In this document: in pieces, positions 1 to 10,563 of the stretch
How the letters are laid out: each line of letters begins with the position of its first letter
Position numbering within the stretch: the first letter of the stretch is position 1
Source of the DNA: Anoplolepis gracilipes
Lineage: Eukaryota; Arthropoda; Insecta; Hymenoptera; Formicidae
DNA length: 64,000 bases
NCBI RefSeq assembly: GCF_047496725.1
Contig: NC_132984.1
Span: forward strand, 6,507,501-6,571,500
Direction: 5' to 3'
The notes under the pieces: generated by a model
Databases searched by the model: none
Told to the model about the DNA's origin: nothing
What the model saw: only the letters and a program-made list of their open reading frames with translations
Made by a program: the position numbers and the translations under genes

Positions 1-235
1 AACTGCTACTTGTACGACACATTGATATACATCTTTGTTCACTCGAATGTATGTCCTAAATTTATTTGGTTTTTGATTGATTTACTGCGTTTACCGTCTT
101 AATTCAATTTATAATTTATTTGTTATTCATTGTAGTTAAACTTGAAAAGGACCACAACCAAATGGTCGAAACGTCGTTTTAATATTAAATAAAGATATTA
201 TTGGCTAGTTTGGTCGTTCTACTTACATTACCTGC
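1..235 (+). mobile_element. Penelope-like element, 3' terminal fragment
   Basis: Non-coding tail of a Penelope-like retroelement. The block at about 134-230 (CTTGAAAAGGACCACAACC, then TGGTCGAAACGTCG, then a GGCTAGTTTGGTCGTT-like stretch) recurs at 22.08 kb, 38.3 kb and 52.03 kb, and reversed at 10.4 kb and 50.4 kb. The 52.03 kb copy sits directly downstream of a Penelope reverse transcriptase and GIY-YIG endonuclease, which identifies the family. No coding sequence of this copy lies in the window. Confidence 0.7.
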
Positions 236-399
236 TATCCATTGGAAATTTATTAATTACATTAATCTCGCGCCATTAGAAGAAAAAAAAGGCACTGGAA
301 TTTTACGCAAAAAAGATCGAAATTTTATGTCATCGCTTCGCCGGTTATAATATAACGTGTACAGGATTACAAGAAGTATTACGCATTAAACGAAAATTA

Positions 400-775
400 A
401 TAACATTGAAGGCAGACAAAGAACCTATTTGACATGATAGGGCGACCTGACGAAGAACCTCGATTTAACAGCCGCGATGCGAGAATTAAACAAAGCGTTT
501 TCGATTTTGTAGGACAAATTTCTAAAATTTTATTCGGTACATTAGATTCATCGGATGCTGATTATTACAATTAACAAATAGATCTTGCCTATAATAACTC
601 GAAACAATTAACAAATTTATATAAAAAACAAATCAGTATTATGCAATCAACCATTAGTAACTTTAGCGATGTTTTTAAAGCAAACAATAACAAATTTAAA
701 GAAATTGATTTTAATATTAATAAACTCCACACACAAATGATAAAAAATTCTGAAAGACTAAGCGAAACATAGGTA
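400..775 (+). pseudogene. Fragment of baculovirus-F-type envelope (errantivirus-like)
   Basis: A broken reading frame contains the motif ILFGTLDSSDADYY after a basic stretch. This resembles the segment just after the furin site of F-type fusion proteins found in baculoviruses and in the env gene of insect errantiviruses. A helical, Asn/Gln-rich segment follows, as in the F1 heptad region. An in-frame TAA follows the motif and another stop ends the stretch near 771, so this copy is dead. No cleavage site, transmembrane segment or LTR of the same element can be assigned next to it. The assignment rests on motif recognition by eye. This envelope type differs from the glycoprotein at 14.4-19.0 kb. 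Confidence 0.5.
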
Positions 776-912
776 GACTTACAAGAGAAGTGTCACTTTT
801 CTTGTCATTATGTCTTTCATTAGTGCTCCAATTTCTCCAATATTCAACAGCTCGTCTTTTGTAAGAATTTGTCAAAATTTGCGTCATTATTTAAACATTG
901 ATGATGAGAATT

Positions 913-1173
913 TTAATTATCTTCACTCCATGCTTCTTCATCATCTTCAATTATTTCAAAAGTATGTAATTTATAAGGTTCTTCATAATCAAGAGATATT
1001 TCTTCCGTTACTTCTAATCCATTGTAATGAAAAATGCTATCCAGCAATATTTTTTGTATATGTTCTTTTAATTCTCTTTCAGCTTCAACTACTGGCGTTT
1101 CTGTTATATATGTTGAACTTATTGACATCAATAAAAGTCTTAACACATTAAGTGGATTGAGAATCATTTCCAA
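913..1173 (-). CDS. Unrecognised short acidic reading frame
   Basis: An 86-codon frame with an acidic C-terminal half (EEISLDYEEPYKLHTFEIIEDDEEAW). I do not recognise it. Downstream on the same strand, after a stop, another frame reads YKRRAVEYWR-like residues, which recalls DNA-binding regions of transposon-encoded proteins, so this may be the remnant of a mobile-element protein. No signal peptide or promoter could be assigned. It may be chance coding in AT-rich DNA. Confidence 0.2.
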   Translation of the reverse strand: MEMILNPLNVLRLLLMSISSTYITETPVVEAERELKEHIQKILLDSIFHYNGLEVTEEISLDYEEPYKLHTFEIIEDDEEAWSEDN

Positions 1174-1467
1174 AAATGTAAAACTTTACTACTGTATTTT
1201 TTTATTGTAATATATAAAAATAGTTTAACAAATTGAACAGATGTAATTATAACGAAAAGTTTAGTGACTGCGAAGTACTTACTGCGAACATAACGCTGTT
1301 GCATGTATTTATACTGTCCACTTATCTTATCTTATTTATTACTCATACTTGTTTTGTACATGACTTGAAATTATATCTTACAAACTGTCACGTACGTCCT
1401 TCTTTCATATTTTTGTATTTTCTTTACATATTATATATATTTTTTCTTATTTTAATAGTCATAATTT

Positions 1468-2648
1468 ATAACGGCCTTCCGTTTGTGAATCGCTAACTAG
1501 ATAGTTCGCCGAGATTAGGGCTCGCGAAGAGAGGAAGAGACAACAGGCGAAGTGTTTTTGCTGTAATGTATTGTTGTTTTATTTAGTCAATGTGTGATGA
1601 GGCTATGTACAGAGTGTATGTTGTATGTGTGTATGCGTGAATGACAATCGTGTGGATGGTATTTACAAATAAGTCATGATTTACGGTGCGCTTTAAGACG
1701 TGATGCAAGTCGCGTCTTACAGACGCGTGCTCTAATTCGCTAATCGCGGCGATGCATTCCGCGATCGATATGTTGGTTAATTAGCGCGAGTGAATATTCG
1801 CGTTAAATTGGCAGGAAAAACGTTGTAAGATGGAGCGCGCTATTTACATCTATCGAGCGCGTGGCTCGTTTTTGCGTCGTGTTATGACGCTCGGTCGCCG
1901 TTGGGATTTAAATCGCCGGTGTTGATACACGTGCGTCAAGTTTATAAACGTCGGTAGTTATTGACTTTCCTGTGGTGACTTGATCGCGATTCTTCTCGCG
2001 ATTTTCGGAAATGACGGAAAATACGAGGAGGGAAAACGTCGAACGACGAGAACACTCGTCAGAGACAGCTCACTCTCTACCCCTAAATGTTATGTCCGAT
2101 ATTCTGGACAGTCGGAATACGGTTCGCGAAGGACTGAGAATTCTCGGTTAAAACGGAATACGCTCCACTCCGGATACTTCGCTATTCAGAATTAATAGAA
2201 AATCCTGGGAGATCGAGAACACTCGATAGTGGCGGAGTACGCTCCACCGCTCACACCCGGGATGTCTTTCAGGTATCAGGAGTCTCTCTTGACTTTCTGG
2301 GTTGCCTCGAGAGTCGGAAGCGGAATGATCTTCTCGGTATACTGTCGCTTTTTTATCTAGGCTGACAGCCGGTTAATTAGATCCGCTCCCTTCTCGCGGG
2401 ATATCTCTGCTTTTTCAGAGCGGGAAGCCGAATCGGTGCGCGCTATCTCGGCTTCGGGCCCGCTCGGTCGCACTCGGAGCTCTAGCCAAGCATTGTTTAT
2501 GCGATTGGCACCCCGCTGGATGCCGAGATAACGGTTGCAGCGTTTAAAAAAGAGCGCTAAGCGCCTCCGCCCTTACCCGACAGATGTTCTCCGGGCGGCG
2601 GACTTCCGGCAGATCGACTGCCAGAGAACGAGGGGATGCCTTATTACA
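1468..2648 (-). mobile_element. Probable solo LTR, reverse orientation
   Basis: A GC-richer block stands out from its AT-rich surroundings. On the minus strand it begins TGTAATAAGGC and ends near GGCCGTTAT, with similar inverted ends. It is flanked by aattt at 1463-1467 and aattt at 2649-2653, a plausible 5-bp target duplication. A polyadenylation-type AATAAA lies near its 3' end on the minus strand (about 1580). No coding capacity is seen. The right end lacks the canonical CA, so the boundary could be off by a few bases. BEL/Pao or Gypsy origin cannot be decided. Confidence 0.5.
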
Positions 2649-2653
2649 AATTT

Positions 2654-2932
2654 AATGAAAACTTATCTCCCCTTTTTTTTGTCAACAGTCAAGTAATATT
2701 ATGCGGCTTATTTAATGGAAATGTTGAGCAAGATGGTTTTGCGTTTTTTTTTTATATTATATTAATGATCTAAAAGACTAATGTAATCATGTCGATGAAT
2801 AATATACATATATATTTTGTACAAAATATTCATGCAAATAGTATATAATCTGCTAAATATCTAAATTTTTTTTTGTTTTTTTTTTTTTTTGATTAACCAA
2901 AAGGAAATAAAGGTACAGACCCATTTAATCTT
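2654..2932. other. AT-rich spacer with poly-T tracts
   Basis: No reading frame or RNA gene is seen. A run of T with few interruptions at about 2867-2890 reads as an A-rich tail on the minus strand, just downstream of the minus-strand Tudor frame. Confidence 0.5.
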
Positions 2933-3572
2933 TTAAACGGTGGGTGATACGAGTGTTTTTACATGATCGCTAAGCTGAACATGTCTTAATTGAATTAAAG
3001 AGTCTTGTAAATTACAGACACCTTCGTTATATTGATTGTATATAACTAACTTGATCATGGCGGCTCCTTCGTCGAGGGGGTGAAGTATTTTATCCATCTT
3101 TCTTGGTTTTCCGTTACAATTTTACATAGTGCAATCGTATTTTTCAGCCATTTGATAGTCTTCCACAAGGAGCCCATATGTGCTAGGCCGCACTTAATGG
3201 CTTACCATGACAATTCTCGAAATCTGTCTTCTAAGAAAAATATTTGTGACATCCGTTTCCAGACGATCACTCCCCAGTCCTTTAGGTCAATTTTTACCAT
3301 GCTCGTTACTCTGTTTATTTTAATAATAAGACCACGTTGCCAGATGTCTTTTATTTTTACGGCAACCAGTTCTCTTTTATATGGTCAGGCCATATGTGCA
3401 GGTAGTTGTGTCGTCGATCCATCCGAAAGTTCAATTCCTCCAAGAGTTCTGCCAGGTCCTTTTCACTGTTTTTTAGTTGTACCCAAAAGAGTTGTGACGA
3501 GTCCACGCGGTGCTTTCTTACTTCTAGGCGCCCGCGGGTTAAATCATGCGTGCTGATATTCTGGATTTCCAT
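2933..3572 (-). pseudogene. Extended Tudor-domain accessory frame, copy 1
   Basis: The minus-strand frame starts at an ATG at 3572. By my hand count its first 71 residues match copy 2 (20.86 kb) at 39 positions. The N-terminal half (ESSSLLWIQL in copy 2, DSSQLFWVQL here) matches the leading strand region of an extended Tudor domain. After a stop at 3357-3359 the Tudor core continues (a WQRGLI-type strand, a DWG turn, a final LSW-AIKCGLA helix), and a frameshift follows in the last third. Upstream (3588-3573) the minus strand reads TACTAAAC then TTTTAG, like a branch point and 3' splice site, two bases before the ATG. The 5' LTR of the nearby retrovirus begins 91 bp away in the opposite orientation. 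It is dead in this copy. Family known: Tudor domains bind methyl-arginine tails, notably of Piwi proteins. Function here is inferred only. Confidence 0.7.
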
Positions 3573-4030
3573 TTCTAAAACTGTTTAGTAGGCGTTAGGG
3601 AAGAGGTATATTTTGTAGGAGAGGGAAAGGGGATGCTTAATTAAAGATCATTGTTATTATTATTGTTACGTTCTGTCGGCTCCACGTTTTTCCCTCCAAC
3701 AAAAACGAAGCGATAATCGTCCGATCAGTCATAAAAAGGTCGCGCGATAAAAAGAACCGTTCTTATCAAATAATGTTTAAACATACTAAAAACGATGTCT
3801 AAATGCCCGGAAGGGATCGAGATCCTCTAAATAAATGAATAATAAACACAGCATAATCTCAAGAGATAAATAAATGAAGAATCTCCAAATTTCCTAAGAG
3901 GCCATACAGAGCTCACCAATAATCAAAAATAAGAAGGAGAAGGATCTCACCAAACGACAGCTTTTTATATACACGTCGAAATCTTAAAAGTACTCCCGCC
4001 CAAAAATGTTAACACGCCCTCAAGATTTAA

Positions 4031-4039
4031 TATAAAAAG
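4031..4039 (+). promoter_or_regulatory. TATA box of family A LTR
   Basis: TATAAAAAG is followed by a CTCGCGCATTACAC-like start region. The same TATA plus CTCGCG arrangement recurs in the other A copies (about 13,072, 19,541, 27,809, 29,568 and 47,781), which supports it as the conserved LTR promoter. Confidence 0.6.
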
Positions 4040-4800
4040 GAAATACTCGCGCATTACACACACTCGATTCCATTCATTCAGTAATTCAGCATCTAATTCA
4101 TTCATTCAGCACCATTAAGTCGCGCTCTATTGCACTTTGAGTTATTTCGGTTGTTGCTGCTTAACATAAGACTTAAATAATAGAGTCAGTGCGAAACATC
4201 GACCTCTCAGCCAAACCACGACTTAACCACCCGCAGCCGACCCACGACTCATCCAGCCGCTGAACGACTACTCAACTTGCAACTTAAGTAGTAAGTCTAC
4301 TTTCCTCTCTTGCCGTCGTTCTTTTTTCCCATACATACATTCAAAATTTTTTTTTATATAAGTGCTTAAAGTCGCACCGACTCGCCGTTTCTAGCGAATC
4401 AGCCGGAACCGTCGATCGGACGAAGCGCTCTTGCTCGATAGTAGCAGTTCCGACTCTTCCCCCCCCCCTCTTCTTCTCAGTACCCGCGCTGCTCTACTCC
4501 TTTGAAGACATTTTCTGCCGACACACTATTACCCCGAAATAGATTTTCCTTCCCTCTCATATTCCCCCGTACCCCTTTTATCTTCGGTCATCGACATATC
4601 CGATGACTCACCGCCGTCGTCTCCCCCAACCTTTTTCTTAAATAATTCCTCATCCATAATCCTGTCGGATAGTTCATCAAATCACACAATTGAACTTCTC
4701 GACTCCCCTCTTGAGTACTCCCCAGCAGATCCTCGCGCTTCTCTTTCTAAAATCTGAGCTTCTATGTTTTCTTCCACTCTCCTTAACTTAATAGATAGTG

Positions 4801-5833
4801 CAGAGTTGGGAAAGTTACTTTATAAAAGTAACTCGTTACCGTTACTCAAAAAGTAACGAATCGTTACAATTTCCGTTACTTTTTTTTTATACAATATAAA
4901 CTTTACATAAACAGTTTTTTAATACGAGGTGAAATTTTTACACTAAACATTAAAAATTTTTGAACATTATTTTACATTACAGTAATCAAAATGATATAAT
5001 TTTTTGATAGTGATGATATCGCTATTGATATAAAGTGTGTAATAATTTTGATAATAATAAATTATTTTAAATAAGAAAAACTTTTGAAAAAAGTGTAAAC
5101 AAGCTTTCTCAAACACGTTTAGATTCTGTAAATGTAAATAAAATAATTTTCTTATTGTTAGTTCACTTTCAAGATTTATAAATATGGTTAAAATCGCTTC
5201 CTTCGCGTTTCTTCAATTTTTTTTATTTTAAAATTCTAACACGGCACGATAATTTTCATATCATCGAATTCTTGACTAATCATTGAATTATCTGTCTACT
5301 TAAATGTTTTATTACAAAGTATAAAAATACTAGAAAGAAATGCCAGCAGTTTCTATGTGATACTACGTTTCAATACTCTTATCAATCTTAAAGTTTCATT
5401 TCGTGCATATATGTACACGTATCTATAGTATTTTATATGGTTTATGTACCATATAAAATGAGCGCATTTTCATGAAACAAAAAATATTTGTTTCTTTATT
5501 TGAAAATTTTATATTCGAAAAAAATATAGTATATTCAAGTATATTTAAAAAAAATCCCGAACTGCACAGGAAGGTTAAAAGACATTTTAAAAATATTTAA
5601 AAGATAATAAAACATCTTTAAGTTGTCTTTTAAGCATTTTTTTATAGATATGTACTGTCTGGAAAGTAACGATAAAAGTAACTGTTAATTTCGTTACTCG
5701 TTATCGAAGAATGTAACGAAGTTACATTTTCCGTTACAAACAAAATTGGTAACGCCGTTACCGTTACAGTTACCGAAAAAAAGTAACTGTAACAGTAACG
5801 ACGTTACAAGTAACGCGTTACTTCCCAACTCTG
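4801..5833. mobile_element. Non-autonomous hAT-type DNA transposon
   Basis: Terminal inverted repeats CAGAGTTGGGAA / TTCCCAACTCTG bound the element. Exact 8-bp target duplications agatagtg lie at 4793-4800 and 5834-5841. Removing the element and one duplication gives the uninterrupted LTR sequence seen at 12.4 kb. Many GTAAC/GTTAC motifs fill both subterminal regions and may be transposase binding sites. Eight-base duplications with CA..TG ends are typical of hAT elements. No transposase frame is present. A larger relative lies at 46,363-49,895. Confidence 0.9.
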
Positions 5834-6392
5834 AGATAGTGTTTTCGAAGACTGCGATATCACGACGTAACCCTCTTTACACTTTTTTCAAATTCTTATT
5901 ACTTTTTAATAAATTATTGTATTAAATTCCAACCAGGTTAAACTTTAAAATCGCACTCGTTCCCCTTCTTTTCTGGTTGACGTCCTCCGTACCAATGTAA
6001 CACCCGCGATCCACACACACACACATACACACACACACACACACTTAAATCTAAGTTATTAGAAGTATAAAATAAAAGATCATATGTATAACTCAAATAA
6101 ATGTAAATCAAAATACTAAATGATCGGTAAATTTATTTAACTCCCTCACTCTCTCCGTGAAAGATCACACTTGGTCCCGTCCCGTGTAAAAGAGATTCGA
6201 TTCTCTGATCAAAAAGGAACTACCGAACGAGCGTTCACATAAACAGTGTAATAACGACACCCTGCTTTGCTAACCTTCAGCTCGCTCGACCGAGTCACTC
6301 GTCGATAAGACATTTGACATCGGAACAATTCCTGTTACGCCCTTCCTCTGATCCATTCTTTCCACGGACCTAGACGTAACATACTGAAAATT

Positions 6393-6410
6393 TGGGGGCT
6401 CGTCCGGGAT
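6393..6410 (+). promoter_or_regulatory. Primer binding site, tRNA-Pro type
   Basis: TGGGGGCTCGTCCGGGAT is identical to the proline-tRNA primer site known from murine leukaemia virus. It lies 11 bases after the LTR end, a longer gap than in most LTR elements. It marks the start of minus-strand DNA synthesis and confirms the orientation of the element. Confidence 0.85.
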
Positions 6411-6439
6411 TGATTAAAATGTGTGATCTTTGAGCTGGA

Positions 6440-8130
6440 ATGAGTAAAGAGACAAGAGGGCAAACCGATAAAGACGAAGTAGAACGAAATTTTCAATTAG
6501 CGTTAGAAAAATACAAACAGCCGAAATTCGATAAACCAAAACCACCTTACACTTCAACATCTACTACATCTACTTCCACACGATCTCCTAAAATTATTAA
6601 TTTTTCTTCAATCAAAACAGTCACTGAGACAAATAGTGAACAAGATTCCTATATCAGTGACACGTCCGATAGCGATACTCCTATAAACGGCGCCAAATCT
6701 AAAGTTGAAATAGATTTAGAAAATTTTTACGATAACACAATGACGCAGAATAATCCTTTTGCTACTCTCAAATACGCGGTTGAGGTTGTTCCTTATTTCG
6801 ACGGTCAAAATATCCCATTAAATTATTTCATTGAAGGATGTAAAGAAGCAAATTCTATGTTACCTAAAAAGACAGAACCACAACTAACCAAAATAATAAG
6901 AACAAGAATAATCGGTGAAGCTCGTCGCACAATACAAGATCGAAATTTTGATAGCGTTTCACACTTAACCATGTATTTAAAACATATACGGACCAACCAA
7001 AAATGTTTATCAGTTGCAAGGAGAACTAGAATGTATATATCAAAAAAGCGAAAACGTGGTAACATATGCAAATAGAGTTAAATTCTTGGGGAAACAAATT
7101 TTAGAAGCATATAAAACCTCGAGAAATATTGCGGTTGACCAGAATATTAAAGCATCAATAAAAAAAGACAACACAGATGAACAAATGCTTCATTAAAGGA
7201 TTGAAACCAGAAATTGAGCAAAGAATTTCATAAACTTCAGAGGTAAATGCCAGTAGATAGACAGTAGCCAACGCTTTAAGAATAGAGAGAGAGCTTCAAG
7301 AAATGACAGATTAACAACAGGGAACGGACCACTCAGGAAGACAAAGGAGCACCAGTTCGCGAGAAATCTGTCAAATCTGTTATAAGGAAGGACACGTGGC
7401 CAACGATTGCAGGAAATATTTACAAGCATCTCAAACAATTAATAACCGAACAGATTTAGGACCCGACATCCTAATTTGCCTTTGCAAAAAACGTGGACAC
7501 ACAGCGGATAAATGCCGATACCGTGATCCTCAATTTCTCTCTCTCTCTCTCTCTCTGTCTCCCTCTCTCCCTCTTTCCCTCTTTCCCTCTCTCCCTCTCT
7601 CCCTCTTTCCCTCTCTCCCTCTCTCCCTCCCTCTCCCTCTCCCTTCCTCTCTCTCCCTCTCTCTCTCTCTCCCTCTCTCTCATTGACCGGTAAATATAAT
7701 ACAAGAAAAGGCAACTATCTGTCAATTATGTTCAAAACCCGATCACGATGCGAAATCTTGTCGACGAGGGAATGTCAACAATACAGCTAACAAGATCTCA
7801 ATAATCTGCCAATAGTGCAAAAAACCTAGACATTCAGCTAACAACTGTTGCAAAAACTAAATGAAAATAAGCTCCGGATTGCATATCAGATTTGTAACAA
7901 TTTTAGTCATGTTGCAAAAGATTGTTGATCCAACATAAGACAGCAGAACCTATATAAATTTGTTCTGTCGATATTGCAAGGAGCAGGGACACCTGTTAGA
8001 AAACTGTCAAGTGCGCCTTGCTAATAATCAAAAGAAAAATAAGACGCAGGGAAACTACAATAGTCCCTCGACATCGAGTGCGAAGCAGGGGCCCGAACCA
8101 GAAACGCGCCCACACAAAACTCAGGTAGCC
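6440..8130 (+). pseudogene. gag: Retroviral Gag with six CCHC zinc knuckles
   Basis: Gag forms the particle and packages RNA. The frame opens at the ATG at 6440 and runs 211 codons, then shifts near 6990-7010 and continues as a helical capsid-like region (RVKFLGKQILEAYK). The C-terminal part holds six CX2CX4HX4C knuckles near 7369, 7477, 7720, 7807, 7880 and 7966, for example ICQICYKEGHVANDC and FCRYCKEQGHLLENC. A CT microsatellite (7536-7683) separates knuckles 2 and 3. Knuckle 4 has an in-frame stop and knuckle 5 has lost its first Cys. Most insect Gypsy Gag proteins have zero to two knuckles, so six is unusual. Frameshifts and stops make it a pseudogene. It lies 59 bp after the PBS-LTR unit of the same element. 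Confidence 0.75.
7536..7683. repeat. CT-rich microsatellite inside gag
   Basis: About 150 bp of CT and CCCT units lie between zinc knuckles 2 and 3. The low-complexity frames on both strands here are not genes. Confidence 0.95.
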
Positions 8131-8921
8131 AAGTAGATAAAACCGAAACGAGAATACGACCAGTAACGATAAATCTCGACAAACAGAGTCGCGTGCCTAA
8201 CGTTCAAATAATCATCAATGATATGGCAAACGTAACTTTCATACAGAATCCGGACCGAATGTTATTAAGTGTAGACCGAATGTTATTAAAACCTCGTGCC
8301 TGAAGGAATAAATATTAATTATACAAACATTTAAAAATTAAATGATATAAATAATTACTCTGTTTATACTCTGGGCGAAATTACATTAATTCTTTTCGAA
8401 ATACCGGTTACTTTCCAGATCGTTTCTAACAATTTCCCGATCTCACAATCTGGCATACTCGGAAACGACTTTTTCAAACAAACCACGTCAAAAATTGACT
8501 ACGCTCAAGGGCACTTGAATATTTTCAAAATCAGCATACTCTTTTTATCGCCTGAAGCCATTATAGTACTTCCATGATCCAAATCATTATTTTAGGTGAG
8601 AATAGAAAATCCTGAATTAAAGTCGGATATATACCCAAATTAAAACTAGCATCCGGAATTCACTTGAAAGATACTATCGTAGAAAACATCACTGGAAAGG
8701 CATACTTAAACATCATAAACACTCTGCACGAAGAAATGGAAGTTCAAGTTTCTACTTTGCGCTTAAAATCTTTAAACGATTTATTCGACGATTAAGAACC
8801 GAAAACAATTTTAAGCAACCAAGTAGAAGACAAAAAATTCACAAATGATGAAATCAACAGAAACTTATAATCGAAGACGAAGAAGAAAAAATTAATCAAG
8901 AAGAAATTGAAAATAATAATG
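8131..8921 (+). pseudogene. Retroviral protease remnant and pol linker
   Basis: The motif GILGNDFF at 8452-8475, after a stretch with alternating hydrophobic residues, matches the C-terminal part of Gypsy aspartic proteases. The catalytic D-T/S-G triplet is not visible where expected. That spot (about 8250-8290) instead holds a direct repeat of GACCGAATGTTATTAA, so the active site appears lost to a small rearrangement. The following 280 bases encode an acidic, lysine-rich linker with several stops and are cut by the solo LTR at 8922. Confidence 0.55.
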
Positions 8922-10563
8922 TGTTACGTCGTCTTGACTGCACGATTCCTTCCTTCCACGGAACTTTAACACTAACTGTCTACACTATGACACTCACTAG
9001 GGCATACTGTCTCAACGACTCTCGCGGAGTCGTGGTAACAACTGAGAACGCGATAACAATTTGTTATTATAAAAAACGGAAAAGGACAGTACGACTCTAA
9101 TCTATTAGAAAATCATAATAATACACTTAATATCAAAGTCCAAGTCCTCTCACAAAATCATGAGCGCGCGATAACAACTTGTTATCATAAAAAACAGAAA
9201 AGGGCAGTACGACTCTAATCTATTGGGAAATGATAATAATGCACTTAATACTAAAGTCTAAGTCCTCTCACAAAATCATGAAACACATTCTTTTCCATAT
9301 GATTTCCAAATACACTGGAAGCACAAAAAAAACAGGAAACGGGTTCCTGACAACGTTAGAAGAATTTCTAATTAGAACCGATAGAACTATCAGCAGAGAA
9401 CATAGAAAATAATATGACTCAGAACCACATGAGCGATAATCTTGCTCCAAAAATCATATAAAAGAGAGGTTTTGGAAGAAAACGAACATAAGCTCTTTTA
9501 CCAGTCTACTTTAACCCGTCATTCTGTGAAATGAACGACAAAAGTTTATCGGTGAACCACCAGGACCGGCGAATCCACGGCAACACTCCGACGGCAATTG
9601 GACCACGGAGGATTTTCCAGGCTCGCAAACGAAACCAACGCCAGTCCGTTTAAACCCTGATCGTTCAATAGTGGTCTACTTCCATATTATTTACTCTTCC
9701 TCTTGTTCCGTTTCGTTTCTTTTTCTCTTCTATCTTTCCCTCATTTACTTATTATTTCATGTATTTAAATTTGCATAGTGCCCAAACCAATAGTTTGCCG
9801 TTACGCCTTAAAGAGCGGAAATACTTAAACCGTTGGAAGCAATCAGTATTACCCAGGCGTCGGTCCCCCCGACTTATCAAACTATCAAAAAGGACGAATA
9901 AATCGGAACACGCGACACGCAAAATTCCCCGTCGAACACCTTCTCCTTCGCAACCTCCATCACTCCAACGTTTTCCATCATTAATGTCCATATCCTCAGA
10001 AGACCTCTGGAATATCATCACGGAAGTGTTTGAAGACTTTCACCTTCCGGCATACCCTTAATCTCCAATGTCTCCTTCGCCTATACACATACTTACACAC
10101 TTCTTTATTTTGCATTTCTTTTTTTTATTTTAATAAGATTATTGTAAACTTCCAATTAGAATTTAAAATTTAATAGTAGAGTCTCTCTCTCCTTTCTCTA
10201 TTCTGATTGACGTCCTCCGCACTAATGTAACACCCTCGATTAAAACACTCACACACACGCGTACACAACCACACGTACTCACGCGAATATAAAATAGAGA
10301 ATGATTGTAATTTAATAACAAACACATGTAAACACATATATATTATTATACGTTAGAGATTAAAGTCGCTAGTATTTAATTATAAACAACAGGTTAATTA
10401 AAACGACCTGACTAGCCAAAATCATTCAATTTATTCACACGACGTTTCGACCATATGGTTGTGGTCGAAACGTCTCAAAACCTACATCCTGACCCGCACG
10501 GTTTCGAGAGCTGGCTGTTACGCCTTTCCTTTTAACTCATCCTTCCCGAGTCTGGACGTAACA
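8922..10563 (+). mobile_element. Family B solo LTR
   Basis: It begins TGTTACGTCGTCTTGACTGC and ends GGACGTAACA, with the exact 4-bp duplication aatg at 8918-8921 and 10564-10567. It lies inside the pol gene of the retrovirus, so it is younger than that element. Inside are a local duplication (about 9047-9110 and 9166-9240), a TATA-like CATATAAAAG near 9457, a CA-rich patch and a reversed Penelope tail. Recombination between two LTRs normally leaves such a solo copy. Confidence 0.9.
10345..10480 (-). mobile_element. Penelope tail fragment inside family B LTR
   Basis: On the minus strand this matches the tail seen at 22.08 kb (TGGTCGAAACGTCG, GGCTAGTCAGGTCG, ATTAACC). At 10,440-10,474 the sequence reads GACGTTTCGACC...GGTCGAAACGTC, a palindrome formed by two tail ends meeting head to head. 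The family B copy at 14.7 kb lacks it. Confidence 0.65.

Larger units (their letters stand above)
3664..6381 (+). mobile_element. Family A LTR, 5' LTR of the endogenous retrovirus
   Basis: It begins TGTTACGTTCTGTCGG and ends GACGTAACA. The same ends bound a copy with an exact target duplication at 46,974-48,657. It contains a TATA box (4031), a CA repeat near 6012 and AATAAA near 6096. A 1,033-bp hAT element is inserted at 4801-5833; without it the LTR is about 1.68 kb, close to the 1.75-kb copy at 19.08 kb. The tRNA-Pro primer site follows 11 bases downstream, which marks it as a 5' LTR and not a solo LTR. No matching 3' LTR with the same flank (ttat) was found in the window. Confidence 0.8.

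Noticed and set aside
7439..7725. Ser/Leu- and Arg/Glu-rich frames on both strands
   Set aside because: Translations of a CT microsatellite inside gag.
9759..10061. A 100-codon basic frame
   Set aside because: Part of a family B LTR; the same sequence at 15,430-15,740 is broken.
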